Source: Ignelater luminosus | Lineage: Eukaryota > Arthropoda > Insecta > Coleoptera > Elateridae | Direction: 5' to 3' | DNA: 64,000 nucleotides | Assembly: GCA_011009095.1 (NCBI GenBank) | Contig: VTPC01090903.1 | Location: forward strand, 12,211 to 76,210 | The notes under the pieces: model-generated | The model's database searches: none | Seen by the model: only the letters and a program-made list of their open reading frames with translations | What the model was told of the DNA's origin: nothing | Shown here: piece after piece, positions 10,231 to 24,434 of the stretch | Layout of the letters: each line of letters begins with the position of its first letter | How positions within the stretch are numbered: the first letter of the stretch is position 1 | Translations under genes and position numbers: made by a program

Positions 10231-12400
10231 TTATTGATTATGTTTAACCACTTCCTTACTTGCTGCATGTTTAATGCGTTGTCGAGAGTTGGAATACTTC
10301 TTTAACCTACTGTTAATTCTATCTAAAATGTACTCAAAAATAGATGGCAATATTCGAAGGTAGATATTCAAAAAACTTTTCTGGTTGTTTACTTAATGCA
10401 TTGCACAATTTAATATATTCACCTTGAGCTTCTCTAGTTACATACAGATCATTAATCCATTATCTTCTTTGTTTATTAATTACCATGAATTTTCCAAAAA
10501 ATGAGGATTATCCATTTTAGTTTTTCTGCGTTCCTACAACTGTTTTCAGAGCAGCGATATTCATGTACGACTACAATGTAACCACTACGTCGGCGTCGCA
10601 CGTCAAAAATATGGACACGTACGTGACAACGCATCCAGTGTAACCTTAGACTTATAGTAAGTAGTATAATGAAACATGACGACAAAAACATAATGATTTG
10701 AAACTGAATGCTCCATGGTAAAACGCTGCACTACACACAGAATTGGATAGCACAGATGGCACAGAGATACCTTTCAAATTTAAGCCCTATACTGTTTCTA
10801 ACAGTATGTGTTCCGTTAGAATTTTTATTATTTATTTAATATTTAATTCTGCAATTATAATTTTCCTTTGAACGTCTTGAAAACATAATAATAAGGTATT
10901 CTTACAGTTAATAATAATCTTAGAAATAACCCCATGGCAGTAGAAAAAAAGGATTCATATTTTTTGTAAAACGTTTTATCTTTATAATAATACCTCCTTT
11001 GTTTAACAGACCTGGCATATTTTTCATTTTGAGCTTATTTTAATAACAATAAAACTGCGTAATAAAGTTGTTTAATATCTAAACATAAATAAAAACGGAC
11101 GAGTTTAAATACAACAAACGGAAATTAGTACAGAGCAAATTAAACAAGATATATTTTAAAAACTCGGAATACAAGTATATTAAGAGTCACTTAAACCCAA
11201 TGAATTTGCTAATTCATATTGATCCATTCTAAATTTGATAATGCCAGCAGATTAATTTTCGGTTTCAGAACAAAGAACCTTTTTCAACCAAATCAAACAA
11301 CAAAAAAAATTTAATAAAGTGCAGAAAGAGTTTTTATAACAAAAAAAAGAAATCATCTTGTCATTTTATAGTAATTGCTTTTCATCTGAGTTTACCTTTA
11401 CACAGCAACGTCAAAACGTTTTAAAAGCCCTATGAAAACTTATGGAGCGTAACGATAAAATTATATCTACTTGACCTGTTTTATACATAATAAATGTGAA
11501 TCTGTTCAAAACAATAATTAAATGCGATTCGTAATAAAAATTGGTTTTTCTTTCCTCTCATTTATTACTTTTTCAAAAGCTGTAAAATCGGTAAAAGCTT
11601 CGTTTACACACGGTTTTCATTAGTTGTTTGATATTCAATCTAAACGATAAAACTGTTTGTAAATGGGTATGCCCTGATATTAGATATGAAATGATAGACG
11701 AGCACAATAAATACACACACGTTTATGAATATGTAAACAAGATGATAATATAAAACTGATGACATTATCCTTATTCAGAAGAGGGTTCGTATATGATTAA
11801 ATTGAAACAGGAAAGTAAACTTTTTTCCATAAAAGTTATGAAACAAACAATTCATATTAATGAATTGTTCAACAGTTGAGTTTATAAAACTTGTGCGAAT
11901 GGCATAAACTTTTATGACAAAATACCTACTGCAAATATAAGAAAAGTATGCTTTCGACGAACGTTATTAAATTCTTTTTCAAGTTCCTTTATGATATTCA
12001 TGAAAGACAGATACAGATATATGCATTTCAAAGCAATTCGAAGGTCAAATGCAGTGGTGCTAGGTAGGCAGATTTTCTTACTTCCCTTACGCATAAATAA
12101 ATAAATTCAGACACAGGTTTTGCACATACCGTGTACTGAAAGACATTAGAAATTTACTATTAGAAATATTTCATCAGCAACTATGGCTATTAGAACCCTC
12201 TTTAGAATAAATAATATGAATTGTTTACGTTGTATGAGAGGGGGGGTTTCCAGAGTTAGACAGACGTCAGCATATTGACTTTTATAAAACAGTACAATCA
12301 ACCTCCATAACTTCGACCACAGCCAGGTATGTTTGAAGAACTGAATAGCTTTCATTATTCCTGGTGTATTATTACTCAAGACAATCACTCAGAGTTTGTG
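10231..12400. other. No recognised gene
   Basis: AT-rich sequence with only short open frames on either strand. I saw no domain motif, inverted repeat or tandem array that I can support. Confidence 0.5.
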
Positions 12401-12429
12401 ACAATTTGTGTTGAGCACGTGTTTTACCA

Positions 12430-14640
12430 TACTACAGAGGACAGTCGATAAGAATCTCTTTGACGTTGAACAAAACCTATCAGTTCTCGCACGGTGAAAC
12501 ATAGCCTCTTTGTAATAATGGATGTGAGTGTGTTATGTCAATGCGGCCGATTCTGAGCCTGATTGTTACTTGTTTGTTGTTTTTTTTTCAGAAGTTTTAT
12601 CTATTACATCGTTGCAAGTATGACATTCCACACACTCTGATTGCAATAGAGCAACTTAATTTTTTACATATTGGTGCCGTATCAATATTCCGTCATCCGT
12701 AATGAAACAAAAATTACTGCTTTACCGTTGATCTGAAACCACTGACGTGGGACCAATTTCTTACGAGAAGATCCAAAATACATCAATGATACTCTCTAAA
12801 CATACAAGAGTAAACCTTTTGCTGATTATATCCATATATCAAAAGGTCTACCAATAGCTATACATTCTGCTGTGAATATACTGGCTATCACCGGTAACAA
12901 CTATGCATAAGAATTATCTTCAATTGCCAACTTCATTGTTGGTTTCAAACTGTCAATTAATGTAAATAATTTAACGTAACAGCAAAGATGGACCGACAGA
13001 TTTGATCTTTCTTACTCACACTCCATTCTCGGCAGTATTTCCATGGGAAAATTTCGCTAGAGCCCCGTTTCTAAACGTGAAAAGTGAAAACCACATAGAT
13101 TTAAAAATAAATCCTGACGGCGTTGGTATTGTTAGTCGGGCACAGAACGTCTCAAAGTGCTTGTGCTGTGGTTGAAATGGTGGGGTTTTTATACTGAGTT
13201 GATACGAAGACCGATCTCGCAACGCAACGATAATGATAGGTTGATTCCGAAGACCACAGTGGCTAGCCATAGTCCCATTTTCAAATGGATTCCAAGGACA
13301 ACAGTGACTTAAGCACCGAACCATATACTACAGCTCCATAGCCGAATTGTAAGAGAATTATATAGGTAGATTAAAAAGAGCATCTCTTTATTGCTTGATT
13401 GATCTTTGGAAACTAGTTTTAGAGCAAGTAATATGCTCTCTCCTAGTCAGCTTGCAAATGAGAATAGCGGACTCTATTTACTACTTCTATGGAAGTGCCA
13501 TACAACCTGGGCACGGGCTTATTCTGGCACAGAAATAATCGGTAGAAGTGTTTACAGGACATTTTTGAGAAGATAGCACTGTCGACGAGTTGGTCGTCCA
13601 CGTGCAGGGTTGTTTCCGTCGAATATCTATTATTTCCAGAACCTGATACTTATTACGCTAAGCGTAGAAGCTTGTAGGATGTCACCTTTTACATATATCA
13701 AACAAAGAAGGCAGTTAAACTTGAATATTTTATTTGAATGAAAACCTTTAATCTTAAAGCAATCTTTAAGATGTACCACCACGTCATCTTGTAAGCTTTT
13801 TCTGAATTGAAGAAACAAGCAGAGGTACGCGGGCGTAAAGCAAAGCTGTTCTGGATAAGATTGTCTACTGTTACCAGTTTCTCGACAATGCAGTAATTAT
13901 GATGAAATTCGTAGTAATACGGGAATAGAAGATTACAGCTTTCAAGATAGCAGACTATATAATCTATAGTTAATCAATCCTTCAAACAATTTCAAACAGC
14001 TGATCAAGATGATCCGTCTATAGCTCAGGGATAGTCTGAAGTCTTCTATTGACTTTAAAAATTACCATCGCTGTTTTGCAATAGTCAGGGTATTCACCAG
14101 TAGTTCAGATTTTACACACCTGAAGTGTAATACTTCTTGATATGCTAAACAATGGCAGATGCCTAAACATGGAATTAGCTATTTGAAGCAGGGCCGGAAA
14201 GGAGTTGCTGCACGAGGTTAGAGACCGATTCATTGTAAACTGCTTGTTGAAGTTGTGAAGATTGACCGCCCGCCGTCGTAAAATGCTTTTCCAGAATGAA
14301 TTTAACGGCCTGGAAATCTGAAGTGTAATTTTCAGAAATGCTGATATTGTGGCTTGACTATTATTTCGATCATCTTTGGCAGTTTGTTTGGCACATCGTA
14401 CATTTTCCAACTATTTTTCCGATTTTACTCCAAACTTCTGCATATGGAGTGAGAGATGAAACAAACCTCTGCTAACTACTTCGTTCAGGTGACAATATCA
14501 GACGTCTGGCAAGAGCACGTCAATACTTGAACTCAGTATAATTCTGAATCGTAAGGTTTCTTTTAAACCTACTGAACGCTATTTTCTCTTCCTTGAGGGC
14601 TTTTATAATTTTATCTTTTCCCCCCGGCATGCAGTTTTGG
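12430..14640 (-). mobile_element. Heavily decayed LINE (jockey/R1/I-like)
   Basis: Read on the minus strand, the order of motifs fits a non-LTR element. Near 14620-14560 is ALKEEKIAFSRFKRNLTIQN, then SSLTPYAEVWSKIGKIVGK (14459-14395), typical of the linker between endonuclease and reverse transcriptase. Weak RT-like text follows (FETFCARLTIPTPSGFIFKS near 13180-13090). An RNase H-like phrase (SIFTAECIAIGRP) lies near 12870, and the C-terminal RLRIGRIDITHSHPLLQRGY (about 12550-12490) precedes VKEILID. Stops and frame changes are frequent throughout. The piece from 13500 to 14100 is too decayed to read. It is a dead, old copy; the clade is not certain. Confidence 0.7.
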
Positions 14641-17600
14641 AATACTAACAAAAACTGCTGATATTACGGCCTTCGTGATCTCACTCTGTCACTCGTAAAA
14701 TATTTACTTGATGACAAAAACACAAACCGAGAGGTATCAAATCCAAGCAATCATTGTATTCAACTTAGCTAGTAATCACGATTATCTTAACCTTTTTGCA
14801 ATTTGCTACTATTTAATTAATTACTCGAAATCAGGAATAGTTTGATGAGTTATGTTTGCTACATATTAACTGGAGATATAAACAATTCTCAAATTTAGAA
14901 TAGTTATAAGTTGTAGCTACGATTAGATTTAGTCTTACTTTTAAAATTTATTGTAACAACGAGTGGCATTCAATAAATCGTACTTTGTTGGAATTATCAG
15001 TCTCTAAACCTTAAAGAGGAAAAAGAAAAAGCTTACAAAATTCAAGAAATAAAGAAAACAGTGCTCTGAATTATTTATTCTTTTTAATAATAAAAGAACT
15101 TTTGTAATTCTTTTATTTTCCTTTCTATTCTACTAAAGCATTCTACTAAAAGTAACATTTACTAGTGACGTAATAAAATTATTTAGGTTCCCTTAGAAAC
15201 TAATTTACAGTACTAGACACAATTAATACATCGTATGCCTTTGAGTAATTCATTCTAATTAGTTTTCTCTTCAATATAGGTTTTGTTGTACACGATGAGA
15301 AATGAAGTGATAAAAACGAAAAACTCGATGTCATAATTCAATTAACTTTACTTCTCTGTAAGTGCCAATTCAATAAGCCATAGCTCAAAAAAACTGGGTT
15401 ATATTATATAACTCAATAAGGGTATAATATAATCCTGCTGTGATTTTGAAAGGATTTTACTTGACCCAAAAAGTGAAATGAGTATTTTCAGTTTATATAT
15501 GTGCTGAGTGTTTTCGGTTTATTATTTATTATTTATAAAGTAATGAAATGATGTTGATAATGCAAAAGTCTAATGTATTCCTTTTGGTATACAAGTGCGT
15601 GTATTTTAGAAACGCGATACTACATAATTAATTTAGAAACCTCGCTTCATAGTAGTATCAGTCTATAGAGCGAGGTTAATATATTAAGCAACACAGTTTA
15701 TGAACAAATACTGCCTTTAGGTGTAGGCAATTGATTCCCCTTTTATTTGTTTATGAAATGTTTTGATCTGAAAGATTATTTACCGAACTAACGGACAAAG
15801 GTTCAATTGAAACCACGAGGAAACATGTTTCTCAGCAATTTCAAGAAATTTACAAGATCCATGGTTTATTATTAATCAGACTGGAACGCTGTTCGTACAG
15901 AGGAAGAGTATTAGTGCAAAACATGAAATGTACTTACGTAGATCGATTCGTTCGTTACAAAATTGTGTTACCACTACAGACAACAAAATATTAATGCAAG
16001 CTTGGTTCTTTCATTATCTAGAGTAATTCCTGTGATCAAGAGTGTATTTTTTGTTAATGAAAAAGGGAATGGGATAAGGCACCATACAAATTTGAATAGA
16101 AAACTTTCAATGACCAATTGTTTGTTCTCCTAATTATTTTAGAGCAAGAATGTAAACAAATTTTTTGCAGAGAAGAAATACTGCATAAGTACGTACATAC
16201 ATGTAATTACTTTTAATTTCCTTTTCTAAAACTGAAAAGATTAATAAATTAAAATGTCTAGTTTTACAACAATCAGATATGCATTCGAATCATGTTAACG
16301 AGACATTGCTTGTTTTCTTGTTAAAAATAAAACGCAAGTAAATAGTTTCATTTTAATGTTGGACTTGGTTTCCAAAACAAGAAATCATAAATTAAATTTT
16401 AATATTGCAGAAATTCCATTTTACTCGAAAAAGATACATCATATGAAGGAAAACACAAGAACGCTAAATTATTCAAGGATCTCAAAAACAAGAAAACGAA
16501 ATAGTTGTTTTTATTTTTAGTGGCGTAACATAACTTTTTAAAAAGATGCATGAGAGGAATTAATCCGAGTTTAATTATCTATTAATATTAAAATAACATT
16601 GTTTTTGCACATTTCTGTTGGTAAGAGATAGTTTTACATATTATAATCACATTTAAATCCACACCTCAATCTTCTCAAGCAAGTAATTAAATTTTTTATA
16701 ATTTAGAAATTTTAATAGATACAATACAGATTCCATATAATCAAAGTGTACTCCAATTTAGATAACAATAAAGTAATTATAAGTTTTGTATTCTCAAAAA
16801 AACTCTGTTACTCTAATCACAAAAACGTAAAGCATCCATAAAATCAACGATTACGGTACACTTTAATAGTAGTAGATAAACTATAAGAGAACCTAATTAC
16901 AATTTTTTATGGAATCTTATATGGAACCAAAAAATTGGATTACTTCCCCTCTAAATAGGAAACGGTCGAGGTCACCCGGCTAATAAAAATTCAAAACAGA
17001 ATGTGAGTTGCTGATTTAGACATTTTAACTGTCTTTTACTTCTGGTATAACGGGGTTTGAACTACTGTCGAACTGCTTTGTCCTGTGACTGAGACTGACC
17101 AGTTTGAAAGCAGTTCAAAACAATGCAAATTCTCTTATGCCGAAAATAAAAGATTAGTAAAAAGTCTTGTCAGCGAGCTCTTATCATGATCTTGGTCATT
17201 TCCTCTTTACATCGAAAGAGATCCTCATGTAAAGTTCCATAGAATATTTCAAAGATTTTTCCGTGGTATATTTACTTTTAAAATGCAGGTATTCTTAAAT
17301 CAAAAGTGAAGCTCTACAAACTAATATTCTAAAAAGGCTTGTTTCCAAAATGTCGTTTAGCTCAAGGCTTTTGCTTTTACCAATATTACAGGAATAAGGT
17401 AAATAATAATTAGCAATAAACACAGTGTGATTATGTAAAGAAATCTCATTCCAGTATTACATGTCACTTTGAAGATACTGACAGAACAGATTTCAGGTGA
17501 AGCCCTAATCATGACACAAATTCTCACTAGCATCCTCATTTTAACGTTGAGAGACTTGGAAAGATTCTATTTTACTCAATATATGACACATTTATGTACC

Positions 17601-17940
17601 CAGTTCTTCAATTGAAACCACAATGCAGTAACTGGGCAAGTCCATATCTAGATTACGTAACATACTTCTTTAAGGCATGTGTGCTCTGCATTAAGTTAGG
17701 TATTTTTTTTAAATTCCTTTAACTGTCGTACTACGCAACTAGTATTGGTGTTGGATTTTCCTTGTGTCAAGTTTTTGGCCTGATATCAAATAAGCTTCTC
17801 CTTTACAATTTTGTAGCATCTTTTGAGAACAAAGAAATAGGAAATAGGCCTTTATAGGCCCTTTTTTACTAATCCCTCAGCCACCTCTAACACCATCTAC
17901 TATTTTTTTCCTCTATTCACTGTTCGAATCTACCTGACTC
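14641..17940. other. No recognised gene
   Basis: AT-rich, with no frame longer than about 60 codons carrying a recognisable motif and no obvious inverted repeat. The last 100 bases may belong to the 3' end of the LINE that follows. Confidence 0.5.
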
Positions 17941-19560
17941 CAGTACGAAAGTAAAGATGTCAGTCCAAGCTAGAGAGATCAACTCTTCTTTTGTCAGCAA
18001 ATAGACGTTTCATCACCCTTCCCACATTTAGGGCACATTAGGCCTTCCTTTACACCTATGGAGCAACAGGTGCCTTCTTAAGGTGCAGTGGCCTGTGAGG
18101 ACCCCAACTAAAAGATTTAGAGTCCCCTGGCTCTTACCTATTAGCCAGTTTAACTTTGACAAGTTAAAACCTGGCGATAGCCACTGCCTCTCAGCCAGTT
18201 CACCTAGTTCGGGTCTTAAGCAGGTATCCTCGGCTCCAAGTTTGGCGAGTTCATCCGCCGTCTCGTTACCGTGGATTCCCAATAAATCAGACAAGACTAA
18301 CCTCTTTTGATATGGTAAGCTCTTCCAAACTGTGTGTGCACTCTTGCACAAGAGAATACTTTGTCCTGGCTGCGCTTTTAGCGTCGGAGCATATATATAT
18401 GTATGTATATCTTTTGTTCCGTCATCCTTGCATCTTTGCTTATATGCCACCGATAGGATAGCATAAACTTCAGCCTGTAAAACTGTGATGTGCTTTCCCA
18501 GAGCATAGCTTTCCTGCTCTTGTGGGTTTTCCTACTCCTGATGATTGCCTGTCATCCATACATGATCCATCCGTATAGAAAATCTGTGAGACCTGTTGGA
18601 AGTTCTTACCGCTTTCTCACTGTTCCTTAGTTGGGATTGTGAGGAAGTACTCCCTATGCAGCCTTAACCGATCGCCCCCTGTGTTATCCTACAAGTCGAC
18701 AAAGGCACTTCTTTTTCCACTAACTGAGCTATCCTGACGTAACCGATGTTAAATCCCTTTCCAAGCCATAGCCCTGCATCACAATTTTGAGATGGGTCGC
18801 TAATGCCTTCTTTATTATCTAAATTGGGAAGTCCGGTAGCCCCAAAAGAATCTCAAGCGCAACCGTAGGGTCATCCCTATTGCATACCCAGACAGGCCAG
18901 GCGTGATAGCTTGACCAGCCTTTGATAGTGGTGGTGGTGATAATGGTGGTGATCTACACTAGGCCACCAAACCTCTGAACCATATAGTACTCTAGCTCTG
19001 ATAATTGTCGCGTAGATCCAGTAAGCTATCTAAGGATTGATTTCCCAGAGACTTCCTACCTCCTGGCGCAGTTGCCAAAGTATCGCTGTTGACTTAGCTA
19101 TCACTTTGTCGAAATGTGATTTGCAACTTAATCTCCAACTACTTGATCGCATACGCGAGCAGTAGCGGTCTACCGTACAATATGAATTCCCTGAAACACT
19201 TTGTTCTTTTCTCTTGGTGCAGGGAATTATTTTAGTCTTAGATTGGTTAACCGAAAGGTTATTCTCATTACACCATCTTTCTATGATCCTGCAGGCCACG
19301 ATGTTGAGAAAGCAACCAGTGACTAACACTAACCCGTCGTCTGCGTTCGCCTGAGCAAGATAGTTGTCCGCTGTTAAGAGCTCCAAAAGACCATTCATTA
19401 TTAGACACCAAATATTGGGTGAAAGACAGTTGCCTTGAGGACAGCCTTCCTGTACCTCCGTGTCTACATGGCAGTCTCCTAGAGCAGCTTTAACGTTTCA
19501 TACTTCCAGTTTAGACTTCACCCAACTATATTGTCAGTATAGAAGCCGTCATTTCCGTTA
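17941..19560 (-). mobile_element. LINE remnant with RT and RNase H (R1/I/LOA group)
   Basis: On the minus strand the reverse transcriptase motif GCPQGNCLSPNIWCLIMN (about 19445-19392) is followed by NYLAQANADDGLVLVTG, where the usual YADD reads NADD. Then come IERWCNENNLSVNQSKTKII, KSHFDKVIAKSTAILWQLRQ, and YQRLVKLSRLACLGM near 18920. An RNase H segment reads GIHGNETADELAKLGAEDTC (18274-18215), and the tail LTGHCTLRRHLL precedes a degenerate Cys/His region. The 5' part (endonuclease and ORF1) is missing. There are several frame changes between these pieces. GC content is higher than in its flanks, so this copy looks younger than the one at 12.4-14.6 kb. Confidence 0.82.
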
Positions 19561-22080
19561 ATGATCCGGTTTTCCAATGTACTATGATACATTCACAAAT
19601 ATTCGCAGAATATCAAATGCAAGCATTCGCTCTACTAGATTGTCTAGATACTTTTGCGAGTCTCCTCTTAATAAGACATTATAATAATGCAATTATTTAA
19701 AAAATCTAATTGACATTAAAAGTCGGGGTACTGAAGCGCTGGAAACTGTTTCAAAAATTCCAGGACATACGTTATTGATAATCTAGTGTACTTTCTTTAT
19801 CAATCTTATTTTAATGAATATTTTGTCAAATTTGTCGCCCCCTTGAGGCTGCTGCCCGCATGCAGCGTACACCCTGCACACGGGTTTGGAGCGATTCTGC
19901 TTATAAAATAATATTACGTATATTATTTTTGTTTGTCGACGGCAATAAACGGAATAAAAAAGAATTTCCTTTTTAGCGCTTAGGTGTGGTGTTTTTAATC
20001 TTGAAAGCGGTTTTATATTCTTTTTATTAAAACGTTGATTTTATTAGTTCAACAGCTTTACCTTTGTTTCTAAAGTTTTCAAGTTTACCCTTTGTTTAAA
20101 AAGGTCGAATCTCTTCGATACATACCTTCAGCTTGCTTTACAAGGTCGGACTTTATTGCCCATCAAATTCCTTCTGTTTTTATTATCATCAACAGTTTGT
20201 AGGTCGGCTTACTACAGAACGCTTTTTTTGTTGCTAGATAAAATAAAGTAACTTGAAACCTTACCAGCACTTAACTAAGCCTCCACATCATTTTTAGGTC
20301 TAGACATTGATATATTGTTAAACTCAAAATTGGATAATTAAATGTTTAGATGGGGAAGCAAATCTTTAGTGATTCCTCATATCACTGGTACGACAGCGTA
20401 CGCACAAACACTAAAATTATTTTCAGGTAATTTATCAATCCAGGTACATTGCCAGGTCATTACTGTAATATAAAATTTACACAAATATTTCTACTTCCTA
20501 AACATCAATTTGTGTATAGCATTTAAAAACAACAATTCTTATATGAAGCGTATATATGTCCTGTCATGGCCAGCTCAGAGATGGACAGATGTAGTAAGTA
20601 CCCGCACTGTATTCATCTTGTAGAGAATACTAGTGAACGCAGACTTTACAGCGAATTCCACAGGGGCCTAGTCCCTGGTATATAGTGATGATGGAATTGA
20701 CTACCAGCCAATATATACAAATACGTGGTTTCCAAGAATAATGGTGGGGTTTTATTTAAGGTGCTATAGGTACAGTGACTTTCCCACCTTCAAACGTAGG
20801 TGTCAAGCCAGATTAATTTCAAAAATAGTAAGTAAGCAGTAACTACTGTTAAAGACAAAACTGCTTACAAATTTTATGATTCGCAAACAACAGGAATTTA
20901 GGTACAAAACCACTGAAAAGGTAGCATGATATTTATGCACACGACTCTAATGCAATATATTGATTCTTCAGTATGAGATTTCCCGTCGCCCGCCTTTATA
21001 GCTATCTATATTTCTTTTACATATGTTACGGATAAAACTGTATAAAATCGATATTCCACCTGTAATGCTAGCCTTTATACAGTCGAAGACGGGTCGTGAG
21101 CTAAGAGAGCTTACAGCAAGCAATAAACGATAATATTAATACGATAATCTTAGGGACTTCAGTATTGAGAGGGCGCCAGCTGTAGTAGAATGTCGGTGAT
21201 CTAGTTTCGAATAGAAGACCCCACAGCTGATCTTCGTATCTAGGTCAGTAGGCGAGGTGTTAGCCAGGGTCGAACCACAGGTTCGAATGATACACAAATA
21301 AATGAAATGGAAATTGTACTGTACTCTATGTAGATACTTACTTTCACAATGTGAACTTAAGGTAATGAATCCGTATGAGAATGTCGACATCACTGGATTC
21401 CGGAACAGCTGATTCCTGTAATGCTTAATAAGTATGCTCATAACTCAATAACAGATCGAAATAAGTTAATACATATATTGGCATACTGTAGAAAAGAAAA
21501 TATAAAAACAGGTTACAGCAGTCCTGGTCGCACTGTTGAACAACTTATATACACACATAAATAAGCAACAATAAACAAATAAACTGCATCAGATACAAAC
21601 ATATAAACAGTGAATGCGACCGGATTAAGCTTATTAATATTTACGGTTCAGCAATCCAGCGCAATACAAGAGGCGTTAGTAAAATGAAAGCAGGGTAAAC
21701 ATACATACAATGAATCGTCCGCATATATTAGAATAAAATTCATTGGTCATTTATGAAAGAATCATAAACATTACAATACGAAAAATATAAATAATAGTGG
21801 TAATTGAATTGAATTCATCACCTGCAGATGTTTTACAATTAACCGTGGATCCTAAATTTTATATAAATAAATCGTCAAACAAGAACAAGTTGACCAAATT
21901 GTTAGATAGTAAGAATCTTCGTTATCATAATTTAACATGAATGAAAGATAAAGAACAACATCGACTTTATAAATATTGCTCATAAAAAAATACAAACATA
22001 TAAAAGATATTAAAGGTTCGAAACAAGTTAGTTACGTTACAGCAAACAATATATTTGTATTAATTAAACAATATTAACGG
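19561..22080. other. No recognised gene
   Basis: No domain or repeat that I can name. GC rises somewhat between 20570 and 21450, where a 101-codon minus-strand frame (21136-21441) shows no known motif. Confidence 0.45.
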
Positions 22081-24434
22081 GCCTTTCACCACTGTGAAAC
22101 GGTTCGTCGAATTTTTTACTAATATGAAACGATGTTCTAAGGCTCTTTACCAATGTGAAGCGATGATTAATTAATCTTTATAGTGGATTACTTTTATCCA
22201 AGCGGTTGGTGACGTGACGGTAATATGCAGATACATTTCACAGATAATTGCGAATGTAGGTTGACAAATCGTATGAGTCAACGATGTTTCTTCATAAAAG
22301 ATTTAAAAAAAAAGAGTAAAGTTTATTTACTATAACGGAACTAATCCAGTACAAAGTTGTTGGCACAGAATACACTGAACTCGCGGTACTGGTTCACACA
22401 AGATTTGATTTACAGTTACCACATAAATCTTTACAAGAATGGACGTTTTCCTCATACGTTAGGTAACAAGATATTTCAATTGGTATCTATACAGAGCGAG
22501 GTAGTACAAATCTCGTAGAAATTTCGATAAAAATATTAAGATATATTATAAGATAAATAACGGTACGGTAGTTTTGAGAGTTCGAGGTGAAATTATTTGG
22601 CAATTTTCGCCTGCTGGCAATGATTTTCGAGGTACGGTACGATAAAGACGTATCTGGAATATCCCGGGGAAATATCTATAAATTGTTTAACGAAAACAGA
22701 CTTCATTCGCGATATTCTCACTCAGGTATAACTTCACCTCAGCAGAAAATTAGTCCATTACCTGACTATTTCATGGTAGTTCGCGAAATTATTTCTATGT
22801 TCCAAAATTTACCAACAGAAGACACGAAAAACGCGTGCTTCTGCTTAGGTAGCAGTAGATGAACTCTTTTGAGTGCTGAAGTGAAAAAGGTAACTTCCAG
22901 CCCCGCAAGGGGAGAGAACTAACAGATAATTGGTTGATCAACATATCGGGTGATCGGACAACCAATAAGATGATGCAAGGATAATGTGTGATTTAGCGAG
23001 AAATTTGGACGTTACACTCGGCAATTATAGAAATATAAATTTTGTCTATGCTAGACAAGGTGACAGATTTATAGTTTTAAGGGTAATAAAACCAAAAGAT
23101 AAGAGTAGAAAATTCTCTAAATCGCAAAAATGAAATCTGAAGAATATAAATTCAGAGGTAATTTCATTCTATATCATCTCTAATTTAATATTAAGAAAAC
23201 ATTTTTATAAAAGTGTTCTCGAGAAATTTAACATTTTCAAGCCATAAATTTAGACAATGTCAAGGGGATTAAACCAAAAGGCTTTTATGTTATAGAAAGA
23301 CGTTAAATTTGATTTCTAAAAAAAAGGAATAACATATTTACAAAAGAAAAGATTGAAAATAATAAAACGATATATCGTTATTTACAAGCATAAATAACTT
23401 ATTAAGGAAAAGTTACTAAATTTTCCTAGCACATGGCATTCTAATAATCTTTTGTTGAAATATGAGCGTGCTTTTAAACCAATTTTATAACCTGTTTATT
23501 GTTTCCAGTATCCGGAATTTACTTCTTCATTAGGCATATTTGGTTTAATTACACAAGAAAAGACAAAATTTACAAAGTTGGTGCTTGTATTTTTCTAAAG
23601 GTCAGAAAAATAGTGGAAAGAAAAATATTACAGAACATTTACTTTAAACATAATTAAATTCTCTGGATGAGAGGTTTTTGTTTATATAAGCTTTTTCCAT
23701 GAATAATGTCCCATTACATTATTTTAATAAATAAACTAATCAAATATACGAAACCTGATTTAATACGTAAAATGTATTTCCTAAAAAGCCATAAGGCAAT
23801 TTTGTATAATTAATACGAAATTAGATTTTAAATATTAGTGTTAACTGTTTAATTAAAAAAATTGAACTGCGACATTATGTATGCAAAAAGCTTAATTAAT
23901 TCTGATTAAAGCTTCTACCATTTGATTAAAATAATTTTAATCTTATTAACACTGAAAACGGAGCCATTATTATTCTAAATATATGCAACATATAACATGG
24001 ATGTTCCATAGAGAACCATCAAATTCAATGTTAAATGTAGGGATGGACAAATACTACTTTAAAGATTTTCATTACTATTGATATTACATAAATAACTCGG
24101 AGAATAAAGATTGTTTTCATGTTATATACCGAGATGAGTTATATTCTGAATAATAGCATAAATCTTGCCCTACTTCATTCTGATTATTATCTAATATACT
24201 ACAGAATCTAAAAGCCGGCGTTTTGACAAAGTAATGCATTATTAAATGGAAAGCTACATTATACATTATGCACCCTTTTACATCGAAGTAACTTAGTGTG
24301 CAGAGTCTATCATCCTATTATAATTGCATTTATTAATTAATAGTCAAGATCGAAATGAAGTTTATTCGCTTCTCTATACGTTCAATAAGTTTTCCCATAT
24401 GCGCTACAGGTAATTACATTATATTCTCCTCTAG
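22081..24434. other. Unassigned; short repeats near the start
   Basis: Around 22085-22170 three imperfect copies of a 30-36-base phrase occur (TTTCACCACTGTGAAACGG, ACTAATATGAAACGATGTTC, TTTACCAATGTGAAGCGATG). A 91-codon frame at 22587-22862 has no recognised domain. From 23000 on the sequence is plain AT-rich DNA. The missing 5' exon(s) of the rabphilin gene should lie upstream of 24435, but I could not find them. Confidence 0.4.

Noticed and set aside
21136-21441. 101-codon minus-strand frame in a GC-richer patch
   Set aside because: No motif recognised; not enough to call a gene or a mobile element.
24355-24434. ATG-started N-terminus for the rabphilin gene (MKFIRFSIRS)
   Set aside because: An acceptor CTCTAG at 24429-24434 precedes exactly the point where family similarity begins, and the upstream residues do not resemble rabphilin N-termini, so splicing from an upstream exon is more likely.
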